Below, piece after piece: positions 25,844 to 35,301 of a stretch of 64,000 nucleotides of DNA. The position numbers and the translations under genes were made by a program. The notes under the pieces are model-generated. The model searched no databases, had not been told where the DNA came from, and worked only from the letters and a program-made list of their open reading frames with translations. The DNA comes from JANNMJ01 sp031397815. Lineage in GTDB: Bacteria; Bacteroidota; Bacteroidia; Cytophagales; Hymenobacteraceae. Location: the NCBI GenBank assembly GCA_031397815.1, contig JANNMJ010000062.1, positions 20,319 through 84,318 of the forward strand. Reading direction: 5' to 3'. Within the stretch, counting starts at the first letter, position 1; each line of letters opens with the position of its first letter.

Positions 25844-28800
25844 TTACTCCGCCACCACCACCCGGCAGCTTTGTGAGCCGCTACGGACCACATAAACTCC
25901 GGCGGGCAAACCCCGAACCGGCAACGTGGCTCCCCCCGCCGAATCGGCTTCGGCACGGCCGACCAGCCGCCCCAGCGCATCGTAAAGGCCGATTCGGCCC
26001 ACGGCGCCGCTTAGCCGCAAGGTCTCGCGGACGGGGTTCGGGGCGGCTTGCAGGATGCTGATTGGCGCCGACACCAGCACCGCCGTACCGAGCGGACGGG
26101 CGGCACCCACTTCGAGCGCAAACCGCCCGACCAGCGCGCCCGCCTGCACCACGGGGAACGCGTAAGCGGTGAGCTGCCGCAGGTCGTAACGGGTGCCGGT
26201 AAGGCGGTCGAGAAGCGTTAGGGGCGTGCCGTCGAGGTGGTCGGCAGCGGCGAGGGCGAGGGTCCAGACGCCGGGCGTGGGCACGCTGGCGGTCAGCTCA
26301 ACGGTGGTGCCGGTGAGGAGAAAATCGACCGGAAGAGCATTTACGGCGAGTAAATCACCAGTCGGCAGCCCGCTGACGAGCGTTGGATGCCCGATGTTGA
26401 GCGCGGGGCGTGGGCCGTCGAACGCGGCATCGAGCGCGGGCGTGGCGTTCGGGCGGAACGCGATGAACGTATCATCCGACGTTGCCGCGGAATCGGCGGG
26501 CGCTTGAAGCCGGAGCTGCACCGTGGGCACAGCGGCGGACGCGGCGCGAGCCGCCGTCGGGTTCACGAACGTCGTAGGCCGGTGGGCGTTGGTGAAGGTC
26601 AGATGCAGCGGAAGCGGCGTTGGGTCCACGATATTGGCGAAGAACCCCTGCCCCATCGGCACCAAGCCGTCGGGCAGATTGCCGGTGCCGGTGCCGTCGG
26701 AATTACTCACGCGGGTGCGGTAAATGCCGTTGCTTCCGCCCGTGCTTTGCCACACGGAAATGGCGGCGCTCAGGCCCGGCGGCACCGCCACGGCATCCCA
26801 ATCGAGCGGCGAGGCGTACGGGTTCCCTAGCAGATGCCACCCGGATTTACCGTTGCTGCCAGTGCGGCTGAGCGGCCCGACAGTCACATCGCCCTGCTGG
26901 GCTTCGCCGAAAAACGTGACCGTCAGCGGACGCATATACGCCGAGTAACCGCGCCCCGACGTGAGCAAATCGGTCGGCTGATTCGGGGAGAAATAACCGG
27001 TGCTGAAATCGGCCGTCGGCCCGCCGCGCGTCTCGTCGAAGCCGAACAGGTTGGGGTACTTCGCCGTGGGCGGCGCCACGAACGGCAGCGCGTTGTACGC
27101 CGGATTGACGAGCGGCGTAAAGCCATTCGCCCCAAATACCGTCAACTGACTCACCGGCGCCCCTTGCACCGGCGCGCTCAGGTGCCGGAACCCGAGACCG
27201 GGCGCAGCGCCGGGCGCCCAATACCGCTGGACGAAAATCGGCCCCACCACCACGCCACCGGCATTGACGAGCATCGCCGTGCTGGTCGCCGATGACGCTA
27301 GGGTCAGGTTCTGAAACGTCTGAAAATCGCCCTCTAGCGTGAGCATTCGCGTGATTTTAGCCGGAGCGTTCAGCGTTGCGCCGTGCGGCCCGACGGTCAG
27401 CTCGCGGTACGTCTGCGTGACGTTCCCCCAGAGCTGCTGAGGCGCTGTGCCCGCCAGTTCGACCACGCCGCCCACGTGCCGGAAATCGCCGAAAACGGTG
27501 AAATCACCGGTGAGCGTGAGGGTGCCGCTGACGGTCAATACAGCGCCCGCCGCCAAGGTCAGCGACCCGACGCCTATGTTTTGCGCGGCCGTCAGGACGG
27601 GGTAGCGCGGTTTTCCGGCGGGAATCTCGGCGGCTTCCGTGGCGCCCGGTAGCTGATTACCGGCCCAGTTGGCGGCATTCGTCCAGTCGGTCGAGATGGC
27701 GCCCGTCCACGTCGCCGCCGTCAGCACGGTGAAGCTTGCGGCCGTGGTGAAGGTGCCGAGGCTCGGAATCGTCACGGTCAGCGGCCCTGGTGCGGCCCCG
27801 TTCGGCACCGCAGCCGTCAGCGAAGTACCGGCGGCGTTTACGCTGATAACGGGAGCCGCAATGCCCCCGAACGCGACCGAAGTAGCGCCGTGCAGATTCG
27901 TCCCGCTCAAACTGACGACGGTGGAAATGCGCCCGACCGTCGGCAGGAAAGCTGCTACCGTGGGCGCGCCGATAATCGGGTAATCGGCGCCGGAAAAGGC
28001 TGTGCCGCCCGGCCCAGTGACGCTGACCCGGCCCGTAGATGCGCCCGGCGGCACCGTCGCGGTGATTTCCGTCGCCGATTGGGCCACCACGTTCTGCGCG
28101 CTCACACCGTTGATGCGCACGTCGGCCACGCCGAGCAGGTTCGTGCCGGTCAGCGTAATCGTCCCGCCGATGTGCTGGCCGTTCGCCGGGGCGATGGCCG
28201 TCAGAATTGGTGCCGATGCCGCTCCGCCGGCCGTCACCTCGAAATCAAGCGCCGAGGTGGCGAAGCCGAGCGGCGTCGAGACCAGAATCCGGCCGGTGGT
28301 GGCGTCGGGCATCAGCACGAACGTGGCGCTCGTGCCGGTCGCGCTCGGGCTGATGGCGTTGCCGTTCGCACTGGTGCCGACGAATACATCCGCCGCTTGC
28401 GCTAGCCCGGTGCCCAGCACCGTCACCGTGGTGCCGATGGGGCCTGACGAAGGCTGAAAGCTGCTGATGGTTGGGGCGGGCGCTACGATGAGGTAACTGG
28501 CCGTGGTGGCGGTGCCCTTCGGCGTGGTCAGAATCAGCGGACCTGTGACGGCGCCCACCGGCACGCGCACCGTGTACGCCGTGGTGGAGCCGCTGTTGAG
28601 GAACGGATGCCGCGGGCAGACCAGCCCGTTGAGCGTCACGCTCGTGACATCGACGAAATTGGTCCCCGTCAGGGTGACGTATTGCCCCTCGGCAGCCGTG
28701 CCGGGCGTAAAGCTGCTGATGGTCGGCGGCGGCGTGGCGAGTACGGTGAACGCCCCGACACTCGCGCCGGTACCGGCCGGACTGGTGAGCGTCAGCAAGC

Positions 28801-31800
28801 CGCTCGTGGTGTTGGCCCCGACTTGCAAGCGGATTTCAGTGTTCGAAATCACCGCCGATGCACCGCCGCCCGCGCCGAAAACCAGTCCACCGTTCCCAAT
28901 CGTCGCCTGCCCGACGACGGCGTTCGGAAGCTGAAAATTCGCGCCCGTCACGGTCACCAGCGTGCCGATGGGGCCGCTTGTGGGGGTGAAGGAAGAGATG
29001 ACGGGCAGCGCCGGAGTGCCGACGATGGTGAGGTCGAGGACCGACGTGAGGGTGTTGTATAAGGTCGTGACGCTCACCGGGCCGGTGGTGGTGCCGGGGG
29101 CGACCACGGCGCGGATTTCGGTATCGCTCACCACTGAAAAGCTCGTCGCGGCCCGGCCGTTGAAGCGCACGGCGGTGCTGCCCGTCAGGCCCGTGCCGAT
29201 GATTTGCACGGTCTGGCCCGCCCACGTCGTGGTTTGGCCGGTGGCGAGCGCCGCGAAGCTATCGAGCGTGGGGGCATCAACGATGGTGAAATCCGCCGCT
29301 GAGATGCCTAGCTGCGCCGTTTGGGCATTTTGCGCCAGTACCGTCACGCGGCCGGTGGTCGCGCCGGGCGGCACCACGGCAGTGATTCGCGTAGCAGAAA
29401 CGACGGTAAAGGCTGCATCCATCCCGTTGAACCGCACGGCGGCGATGCTCTTGAAGTTAGTGCCGGTGAGGGTGATGCTATTCCCGACGATGCCGCGCGC
29501 CGGAACGACGCTCGTGATGGCCGGAGTCACCAGAAAATCTAGCGCGGTTTCGACGTACCCGAGCGTGCCGTACGTCACCCGAATCCGGCCGCTCGTGGCC
29601 GTGGCGGGCAGGGTAAACCGGAGGAGCGTGGGCGTGGGACGCGTCAGGGTTTGCGCTACGCCGTTGAGGCTGACGGCCGTAGCCGCCGTAATCGGCGTGC
29701 TGTTTCCGGCCCAAGAGTCAAGCTCCACCACTACGCTGCTGCCCACCGGACCACCGCCGGTGTACGAACGAATCGGCGAATAGACTTTGAACGGCCGCGT
29801 TTTCGTCGAACCAGAGTTGGCGCCCTGATAATCGTAGCGCAGCTTAATCACCCCTTCGATAACGCCCGGCGGCACGGCCACGCGCACCACCGAATCGCTC
29901 AGGGCGCGGAAGCCCGCCGCCGTGCCGGGCGCCGGATACGGGTTCGTCCCGTCGTTGAACCGCACATCGACTACTTGGCGGGCGGGCGTCTCGAACCGGC
30001 TGTAGCGGTAAATCGAAATCGCGACCGAATCGCCCGGCGCCCCGGCCGCTGGCGTCAGGGAGCGCACGAGCGGCAGCACCCGGAAATGCGTGGTGGCGGT
30101 GTTGCGGGTGTTGTTCATCGTCAGGACCAGATTGCTGGAGGAAACGACCGTCAGCGGCATAGTGAGCTGAAGCTGGGTTGCCGACAGCTTCACGAACGCC
30201 ACATTTTCCGTCCCAAGCTTGACGTTGAAGACGAAATGGGCCGGATTACCCACCGTCGGCTGGTCGAGCGTGAGCACGACGGTTTCGCCCGGCATCGCCG
30301 CCGCCGGCTCGATGCCGACGAGCGTGGGCGCGGGCAGCTCAATCCGAAACGGCGAGCTGACGGCGTAGAAGACGTGCCCCACGGCTTCCACCACCACGCG
30401 CGCCGCCGAGGCGGTCAGGCCCGCTGGCACCTGCACCGCGCACACGCCGTTGTTCGGCACGTTTGCGGCGAGGGTGGTGAACGAGCGGCCGTCGTCGGTG
30501 GTGAGGCGCACGTTGACGGTGGCGCAGCTGATGGGCGCCAGGTTGGTGTTCGCCACGTCCCAAATCACGGAGGCGGGCTGCCCGCTGGTCCACCAAAAAC
30601 CATTGTTCGTGAGTGGATTGGTGATGCGGAATGGCCCGGCGCCGGGGGCGGTGGTGAGGGTCACGTCGGCGGTTTGCGCGAGGCCGCCGCGCCCGTCGCG
30701 CACGGTGCAGCGGAAGTGGAGGTCGCGCGCCACGGTGGGCAGCGCCTCGCCGGGCACGGCGTCGCCGATGCGCGGGAAGTAGCGCGTCGGCTCGGCCGTC
30801 GGCGCCCACGACCGGAACAACGGGCCGGTATCTCCGGCGGTCTGAGGGTCGGTGGGTTTTACGTAAGGTCCGGCGGGGCCAAGGTCGAACTCGTCCCAAG
30901 CGTAACTCAGGAAATCGCCGTCGGCATCGGTCGCCGTGGCGGTCAGCCGAAACGGGGTGTTGACGGGAATCGTCCGGTTGGCGGGCTGCGCGCTCAGGAC
31001 CGGCGGCGTGTTGCCGCTCGCGGGGCTGTTACTGCCATTGGCGCCGGTGGTAAGCAGTAACACATTATTGCCGATTATTTCCAGACTTCCCCCGTGAAAA
31101 AACAGCTCCGCATAAGCTGATTGCAGGTTATCAGAACCGCAATGTCCGGAGTACGACATCACCGATATCCCCGCCCCCGGCTCCCACGCCGTGGTGGCCG
31201 TCCGCTGCCGCCCGCAAGCGTTCACGCTCCCGTTGAACGTGTGAGGTGAGCCGTACTGATGCCCCATCTCGTGGATGACGGTCTTGAGGAAATATGGGTC
31301 CAGCGGATTGCCGTGGCCCGACGTGGCGCTTGCTTTATAGAATGGAAACATCGCCCCGCTGCGCACCGCCAACCCGCCGCCGCCGTGGTTGAACACCTGC
31401 CCCACATCGTACTGAGCGCCCCCGAGCGTGAGGTCCAGATTCACCTGATTCTGATGAATCAGATTATCCTGCATCAGAGTATCGAGATCGTCATAATATC
31501 CATCAGTCACCGAATCCCGGTAAATAATACTCAGCTCATTGGCAACGAGCTGAAACCGCGTCGAGGCATCGCGCTGGTAAATCGCGTTCACCTGATTGAC
31601 GAGCGACGCCATATACCCCAGCGTCGGTAGCCACCCGCCGCACCGCGCCGTGAACTGGCCGGTGCTGGCAAACGCCACGCGGAAAGTGTTTTGGTAGAAG
31701 CCATTGGTGCCGAGCGCGTTGGTCCGGTGGGCCGTATTCGCCGGTGGTACCGCCGTTGTAACGGGCGCATCCGCAGTCGCGCAGCCGTTCGCGACGGGGT

Positions 31801-32374
31801 CGGGCCGAATCGCTTGGTGCGCGTAGCAGAGGTAATGCACCGAGTCGCGCAGGCTCACGGGGTCAATCTGGAAGGCGCCCGTCGGGGTCAGCACCAGCGC
31901 CCGAAACCCGAGCGGCGACACATCGCACCGCACGCTCAACGCCGCATCATCCGCCCCCACGCCCGCAAACGTGCGAATCCGCGGCACCTGCGCGGCCAGT
32001 GTCGGTGCCATCGGGTGGGTTTCGTAGAGCCGAAACCGGACGGTTCCGCCGTCGGGCGTCGGCAAGGTCAGGACGGGCGCCCCATTGAGCACCGCGCTCC
32101 GCCGCGCTACGGTTTCTTCGGTGGGGGCGCCGGTGGTGGCGGCGCGGAGGTCGGCCACATCCAGCGTCAGCGCCCGGTACGCGGTGAGGCGGTCCGCCGT
32201 CCGGCTCCGGACGGCCGCCGTGCGCGCCGCCGCATCGTCGGGGTGCCAATAGGGCGGCAGCAGCGCCCGGTTGCCGGTTTGCGCGCTAGATGGGAGAGAT
32301 GGCAGCGCCGCCAAGCTGCTCAGCGCCACGGCGAATAAGAAGAATGACCGAAAAGAGCGGGTTAAAAAGGGCAT
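25844..32374 (-). CDS. T9SS-secreted metalloprotease (M12B/reprolysin-like) with IPT/TIG repeat array
   Basis: 2176 residues. N-terminal signal peptide (about 1-31), a propeptide-like region, then a zinc metalloprotease domain with HEMGHQYGSPH at 368-378, a full HExxHxxGxxH metzincin motif; VMSYSGHCG downstream fits the Met-turn. About 690-1640 holds roughly ten IPT/TIG domains, seen as repeated openings such as ISSFTPTSGPIGTLVTVTG and ISSFQPSSGPIGTTVTVLG. Then a segment with WTGAISTDWTNAANW and a T9SS type A sorting domain at the C-terminus (APNPVRETLRL ... GLPAGVYVVRSG). Predicted to be displayed on or released from the cell surface; substrate unknown. It is followed after ~100 bp by the regulator start on the same strand. 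Confidence 0.93.
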   Translation of the reverse strand: MPFLTRSFRSFFLFAVALSSLAALPSLPSSAQTGNRALLPPYWHPDDAAARTAAVRSRTADRLTAYRALTLDVADLRAATTGAPTEETVARRSAVLNGAPVLTLPTPDGGTVRFRLYETHPMAPTLAAQVPRIRTFAGVGADDAALSVRCDVSPLGFRALVLTPTGAFQIDPVSLRDSVHYLCYAHQAIRPDPVANGCATADAPVTTAVPPANTAHRTNALGTNGFYQNTFRVAFASTGQFTARCGGWLPTLGYMASLVNQVNAIYQRDASTRFQLVANELSIIYRDSVTDGYYDDLDTLMQDNLIHQNQVNLDLTLGGAQYDVGQVFNHGGGGLAVRSGAMFPFYKASATSGHGNPLDPYFLKTVIHEMGHQYGSPHTFNGSVNACGRQRTATTAWEPGAGISVMSYSGHCGSDNLQSAYAELFFHGGSLEIIGNNVLLLTTGANGSNSPASGNTPPVLSAQPANRTIPVNTPFRLTATATDADGDFLSYAWDEFDLGPAGPYVKPTDPQTAGDTGPLFRSWAPTAEPTRYFPRIGDAVPGEALPTVARDLHFRCTVRDGRGGLAQTADVTLTTAPGAGPFRITNPLTNNGFWWTSGQPASVIWDVANTNLAPISCATVNVRLTTDDGRSFTTLAANVPNNGVCAVQVPAGLTASAARVVVEAVGHVFYAVSSPFRIELPAPTLVGIEPAAAMPGETVVLTLDQPTVGNPAHFVFNVKLGTENVAFVKLSATQLQLTMPLTVVSSSNLVLTMNNTRNTATTHFRVLPLVRSLTPAAGAPGDSVAISIYRYSRFETPARQVVDVRFNDGTNPYPAPGTAAGFRALSDSVVRVAVPPGVIEGVIKLRYDYQGANSGSTKTRPFKVYSPIRSYTGGGPVGSSVVVELDSWAGNSTPITAATAVSLNGVAQTLTRPTPTLLRFTLPATATSGRIRVTYGTLGYVETALDFLVTPAITSVVPARGIVGNSITLTGTNFKSIAAVRFNGMDAAFTVVSATRITAVVPPGATTGRVTVLAQNAQTAQLGISAADFTIVDAPTLDSFAALATGQTTTWAGQTVQIIGTGLTGSTAVRFNGRAATSFSVVSDTEIRAVVAPGTTTGPVSVTTLYNTLTSVLDLTIVGTPALPVISSFTPTSGPIGTLVTVTGANFQLPNAVVGQATIGNGGLVFGAGGGASAVISNTEIRLQVGANTTSGLLTLTSPAGTGASVGAFTVLATPPPTISSFTPGTAAEGQYVTLTGTNFVDVTSVTLNGLVCPRHPFLNSGSTTAYTVRVPVGAVTGPLILTTPKGTATTASYLIVAPAPTISSFQPSSGPIGTTVTVLGTGLAQAADVFVGTSANGNAISPSATGTSATFVLMPDATTGRILVSTPLGFATSALDFEVTAGGAASAPILTAIAPANGQHIGGTITLTGTNLLGVADVRINGVSAQNVVAQSATEITATVPPGASTGRVSVTGPGGTAFSGADYPIIGAPTVAAFLPTVGRISTVVSLSGTNLHGATSVAFGGIAAPVISVNAAGTSLTAAVPNGAAPGPLTVTIPSLGTFTTAASFTVLTAATWTGAISTDWTNAANWAGNQLPGATEAAEIPAGKPRYPVLTAAQNIGVGSLTLAAGAVLTVSGTLTLTGDFTVFGDFRHVGGVVELAGTAPQQLWGNVTQTYRELTVGPHGATLNAPAKITRMLTLEGDFQTFQNLTLASSATSTAMLVNAGGVVVGPIFVQRYWAPGAAPGLGFRHLSAPVQGAPVSQLTVFGANGFTPLVNPAYNALPFVAPPTAKYPNLFGFDETRGGPTADFSTGYFSPNQPTDLLTSGRGYSAYMRPLTVTFFGEAQQGDVTVGPLSRTGSNGKSGWHLLGNPYASPLDWDAVAVPPGLSAAISVWQSTGGSNGIYRTRVSNSDGTGTGNLPDGLVPMGQGFFANIVDPTPLPLHLTFTNAHRPTTFVNPTAARAASAAVPTVQLRLQAPADSAATSDDTFIAFRPNATPALDAAFDGPRPALNIGHPTLVSGLPTGDLLAVNALPVDFLLTGTTVELTASVPTPGVWTLALAAADHLDGTPLTLLDRLTGTRYDLRQLTAYAFPVVQAGALVGRFALEVGAARPLGTAVLVSAPISILQAAPNPVRETLRLSGAVGRIGLYDALGRLVGRAEADSAGGATLPVRGLPAGVYVVRSGSQSCRVVVAE

Positions 32375-32523
32375 ACGCGACGCCCCCGCGCCTAATGAGT
32401 GAACAGGACGGGAGGCATCGCAAAACTCTTGATAGGGATTGGAGATTGAAATCCCCTATTTGGGGGAGATGGTGGGGGGTGTGTTGTGCCGAGCCGGGGC
32501 GTGGGTCGCCCGGCGCGTGGGTC

Positions 32524-32702
32524 GCCCGGGGTAGTCGGCGCAAAGCGCCGCCAACCCCGGGCTTTGGAGAAGAACCCCGTTGGGGTTCGCATTACGCATG
32601 TCATCGGGGAACCCCAACGGGGTTCTTTTCCACAGCCCGGGGTTGATTTTTGAAAAAAATCTACCCCGGGCCCACGTCGGGACACGTCGGGACACGTCGG
32701 GA
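32524..32702. repeat. composite repeat R2, copy 2, with 10-bp tandem repeats
   Basis: Arms of about 37 bp (32552-32588 and 32609-32645) are inverted copies with two or three mismatches; each reads AACCCCGGGCT, a short A/G stretch, then AACCCCGTTGGGG. The stretch 32524-32551 matches the start of copy 1. At 32671-32702 a GGGACACGTC 10-mer is repeated three times. The rest of the 32375-32820 gap holds a possible long-range stem (32728-32736 with 32781-32789, AATCGCCCC) and no gene. Confidence 0.85.
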
Positions 32703-32820
32703 CACACACGCTCCCCCCAAAAAATCAAATCGCCCCAACCGCACCAATCAGCCTGCCGAAAACAGACCAACCAGCACGCCGGGGCGATTCAGGAAATGGA
32801 TGGATGGGGAAAAGAGGGTA

Positions 32821-33717
32821 TTATTTCGTCACGCCCAATTGCGTCCGCAAAAACGCCAGCGCGCGGCTGTGGGCGTCTTCTGCGAATTCTTTGGTGTATT
32901 TAGGGTTGCTGGGGTTTGCGAAGGCGTGGTCGGCGTCGTAGCTCTTTACGGTGAGGGTTTTACCGGCTTTTTTCATCGCCGCCTCAAAATCCGCAACGAC
33001 TTTCGGCGAAATCCATTTATCCTGCGTCGCGAAAATACCGAGCACCGGCGTGCGGAGGTTCGCGAGCTTCGCAGCATCGGCTTCCGGCTGGCCGTAATAC
33101 ATCACGCAGCCCGCCGCTTGGGCGCCATTCAGCAGCGCCGTTTGGAGGCTCCAGCCGCCGCCGAAGCACCAGCCCACCGCCCCAATCTTCGCCTTGGCGC
33201 CCGCGTAGGTTTTGGCGCCCGTCAGGATAGCCATGGCGCGCTCCGGCTTCACGGCCTGCATCAGCTTCCCGGCGGCATCGGCGTCGGTCGCGATGGCGCC
33301 GTCGTACAAGTCCACGGCGAGGACGTTGACGTCGGGCATCTCCTCGGCGTAGCGGGCGGCTTCGCGCTTGATGTAATCGTTCAAGCCCCACCATTCGTGA
33401 ATCACGAACAGGTATTTGGTGCTCGGCTTGGCGCTCTTCACGAGGTAGCCGTGCCCTTCGGCGCCGCCCGCCACCGGAAACGTCACTGCTTCACCGGCCC
33501 CGGTAAAATGAAACGGCCGCGGCGACAGGTGATTCCCCCGGAAAGCCGCCCGCGAGCCGAGCTTGGCGAACGCCACCGTCGGGGCGGCGCAGCACGAGGC
33601 GGGCGCAGCGCCGACGCGCCGGGTGGTTTGGGCCGAAGCCGGGAGTACGCCAACCACCGCCGCCACCCAGACCAGCGGCAGCGTCATTTTGAGGAAAGAT
33701 TTCAGCACGAAAACCAC
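32821..33717 (-). CDS. exported dienelactone hydrolase-family alpha/beta hydrolase
   Basis: 298 residues from the GTG at 33717; GTG at 33708 or ATG at 33687 are also possible, and the longer starts give a more normal charged N-region. A signal peptide ends near LPASAQ. The DLH fold is clear, with triad Cys in GWCFGGGWSLQ, Asp in GIFATQDKWISP and His in YDADHAFANPSNPKY. The family hydrolyses dienelactones and other cyclic or ester substrates, usually in the cytoplasm; an exported version is less common and its substrate is unknown. No aromatic-degradation genes are nearby. Confidence 0.9.
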   Translation of the reverse strand: MVFVLKSFLKMTLPLVWVAAVVGVLPASAQTTRRVGAAPASCCAAPTVAFAKLGSRAAFRGNHLSPRPFHFTGAGEAVTFPVAGGAEGHGYLVKSAKPSTKYLFVIHEWWGLNDYIKREAARYAEEMPDVNVLAVDLYDGAIATDADAAGKLMQAVKPERAMAILTGAKTYAGAKAKIGAVGWCFGGGWSLQTALLNGAQAAGCVMYYGQPEADAAKLANLRTPVLGIFATQDKWISPKVVADFEAAMKKAGKTLTVKSYDADHAFANPSNPKYTKEFAEDAHSRALAFLRTQLGVTK

Positions 33718-33844
33718 GTTCCGACCAGAAGTTTCAGGCGAAACAGCTTCTCCGTGAAGCCCACCCGCCGGTCGAATGACGGCACTACAAGTCAGGGGGG
33801 AAATAGTTTGAATCGAGGAGCCGCTACTGAGTAATACGAATAGG

Positions 33845-33970
33845 TTTTGTCATTGCGAGGAGGCTTTGCGACGAAGCAATCCTCGTAGGATGTGGGCGTT
33901 TGCTGAGCCACATTTTCGGTGCAACGGGGATTGCCACGTCGTCGCAAAGCCTCCTCCTCGCAATGACAAA
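33845..33970. repeat. modular inverted repeat R1, copy 2
   Basis: Begins TTTTGTCATTGCGAGGAGG and ends with CTCGCAATGACAAA. The left arm uses the GAGGAGGCTTTGCGACGAAGC module, the right arm the longer variant with an added GACGTGG segment. It lies between divergent genes (hydrolase and MFS transporter). The remaining parts of 33718-34018 show nothing recognisable. Confidence 0.9.
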
Positions 33971-34018
33971 GTCTTCTTCTGATTAGATATTTAACGCGCG
34001 CCATCAGCCCGCCAACCC

Positions 34019-34026
34019 GACCTTTG
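34019..34026 (+). promoter_or_regulatory. -7 box GACCTTTG before the MFS gene
   Basis: GACCTTTG ends 8 bases before the ATG at 34035. Same box as before mtaB (36613-36620), implying a leaderless or very short-leader transcript. Confidence 0.55.
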
Positions 34027-34034
34027 CGGACACT

Positions 34035-35300
34035 ATGTCGGCACCCGCCCCTCTCCTCACGCCTTCCGATTCGCCCGCGTCGCATCGCCACGCGCTTACG
34101 TTCATCTTCATCACGCTGCTGATCGACGTCACCGGGTTCGGCCTCATCATTCCCGTGGTGCCGAAGCTGATTCAGCAGCTCCACGGCGGCAATCTGGCGA
34201 ATGCCGCCGAGTGGGGCGGCTACCTCGGCTTTGCCTACGCGGCGCTGCAATTCGTGACGGCCCCCATCCTCGGCGGCCTCTCCGACCGGTTCGGGCGGCG
34301 CCCGGTGCTGCTGTTCTCGCTCTTCGGATTCGGGCTGGATTATATCCTGCAAGGCTTCGCGCCCACGATGGGCTGGCTCTTCGCGGGGCGGTGCATTGCG
34401 GGCATTACCGGCGCGAGCTTCACCACCGCGAGCGCCTACATCGCCGACATCAGCACCCCCGAAAAGCGCGCCCAGAACTTCGGGATGATTGGCGCGGCGT
34501 TCGGCATCGGCTTCATTCTCGGCCCGGTAGTCGGTGGGCTGCTCGGCGAGGCGTATGGCCCGCGCGCGCCGTTTTTCGCCGCTGCCGCGTTGGCGCTGCT
34601 CAATGCCGGGTACGGCTATTTCGTGCTGCCCGAATCACTGGCGCCCGCCAACCGCCGCCCCTTCGACTGGCGCCGGGCGAACCCCGTCGGGTCGCTGCTC
34701 AACATCGGGCGGTATCCGCAGATTCTGGGGCTGGTGGCAGCGATGTTCCTGCTTTACATCGCCGGACACGCCGCGCAGAGTACGTGGACGTACTTCACGT
34801 TCGAGCAATTCAAGTGGACTGAGAAGCAAGTCGGCTACTCCCTCGCGTTCGTGGGGCTGATTATTGGCATCGTACAGGGCGGCCTGACGCGGGTCGTGAT
34901 TCCGCGCATCGGGCAGCGGCGGTCGGTGGTGGTGGGGTTTGCGTTTTACGTGGTGGGCTTGGTCTGCTTCGCCTTTTCCACCGAAGGCTGGATGATGTAC
35001 GCCTTTATGATTCCCTACGGCCTCGGCGGTTTGGCTGGCCCGGCGGTGCAAGCCCTCGTGAGCGAATCGGTCCCGCCCTCCGAGCAAGGCGAGCTGCAAG
35101 GCGCCCTCACGAGCCTCGTGAGCGTGGCGAGCATCATCGGCCCGCTCCTCATGACGCGCCTGTTCGCGCATTTCTCCAGCCACGCGCCCGGCGCCGTCTA
35201 CTTCCCCGGCGCGCCGTTTCTGGCGGGCGCCATCCTCACCATCATCGCCTTGGTAATGACCATCTGGTCGTTCCGCCGCCAAAAGCTAGCCGCTCAGTAA
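34035..35300 (+). CDS. MFS transporter, TetA/TCR-like drug:H+ antiporter
   Basis: 421 residues with about 12 membrane helices. MFS motif A is seen in the loop between helices 2 and 3 (GGLSDRFGRRPVLL), and helix 1 carries the TetA-type DVTGFGLIIPVVPKL. Helix 5 has FGIGFILGPVVGGLLGE (motif C). A proton-coupled drug exporter is the likely class; the actual substrate is not inferable and no TetR-type repressor is adjacent, so a tetracycline claim would be unjustified. Start ATG at 34035 fits the promoter box 8 bp upstream. The 42-bp tandem array begins 2 bp after its stop codon. Confidence 0.93.
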   Translation: MSAPAPLLTPSDSPASHRHALTFIFITLLIDVTGFGLIIPVVPKLIQQLHGGNLANAAEWGGYLGFAYAALQFVTAPILGGLSDRFGRRPVLLFSLFGFGLDYILQGFAPTMGWLFAGRCIAGITGASFTTASAYIADISTPEKRAQNFGMIGAAFGIGFILGPVVGGLLGEAYGPRAPFFAAAALALLNAGYGYFVLPESLAPANRRPFDWRRANPVGSLLNIGRYPQILGLVAAMFLLYIAGHAAQSTWTYFTFEQFKWTEKQVGYSLAFVGLIIGIVQGGLTRVVIPRIGQRRSVVVGFAFYVVGLVCFAFSTEGWMMYAFMIPYGLGGLAGPAVQALVSESVPPSEQGELQGALTSLVSVASIIGPLLMTRLFAHFSSHAPGAVYFPGAPFLAGAILTIIALVMTIWSFRRQKLAAQ

Positions 35301-35301
35301 G

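Noticed and set aside
29651..31060. 469-residue plus-strand frame
   Set aside because: Antisense of the IPT/TIG metalloprotease gene; only GC-driven openness.
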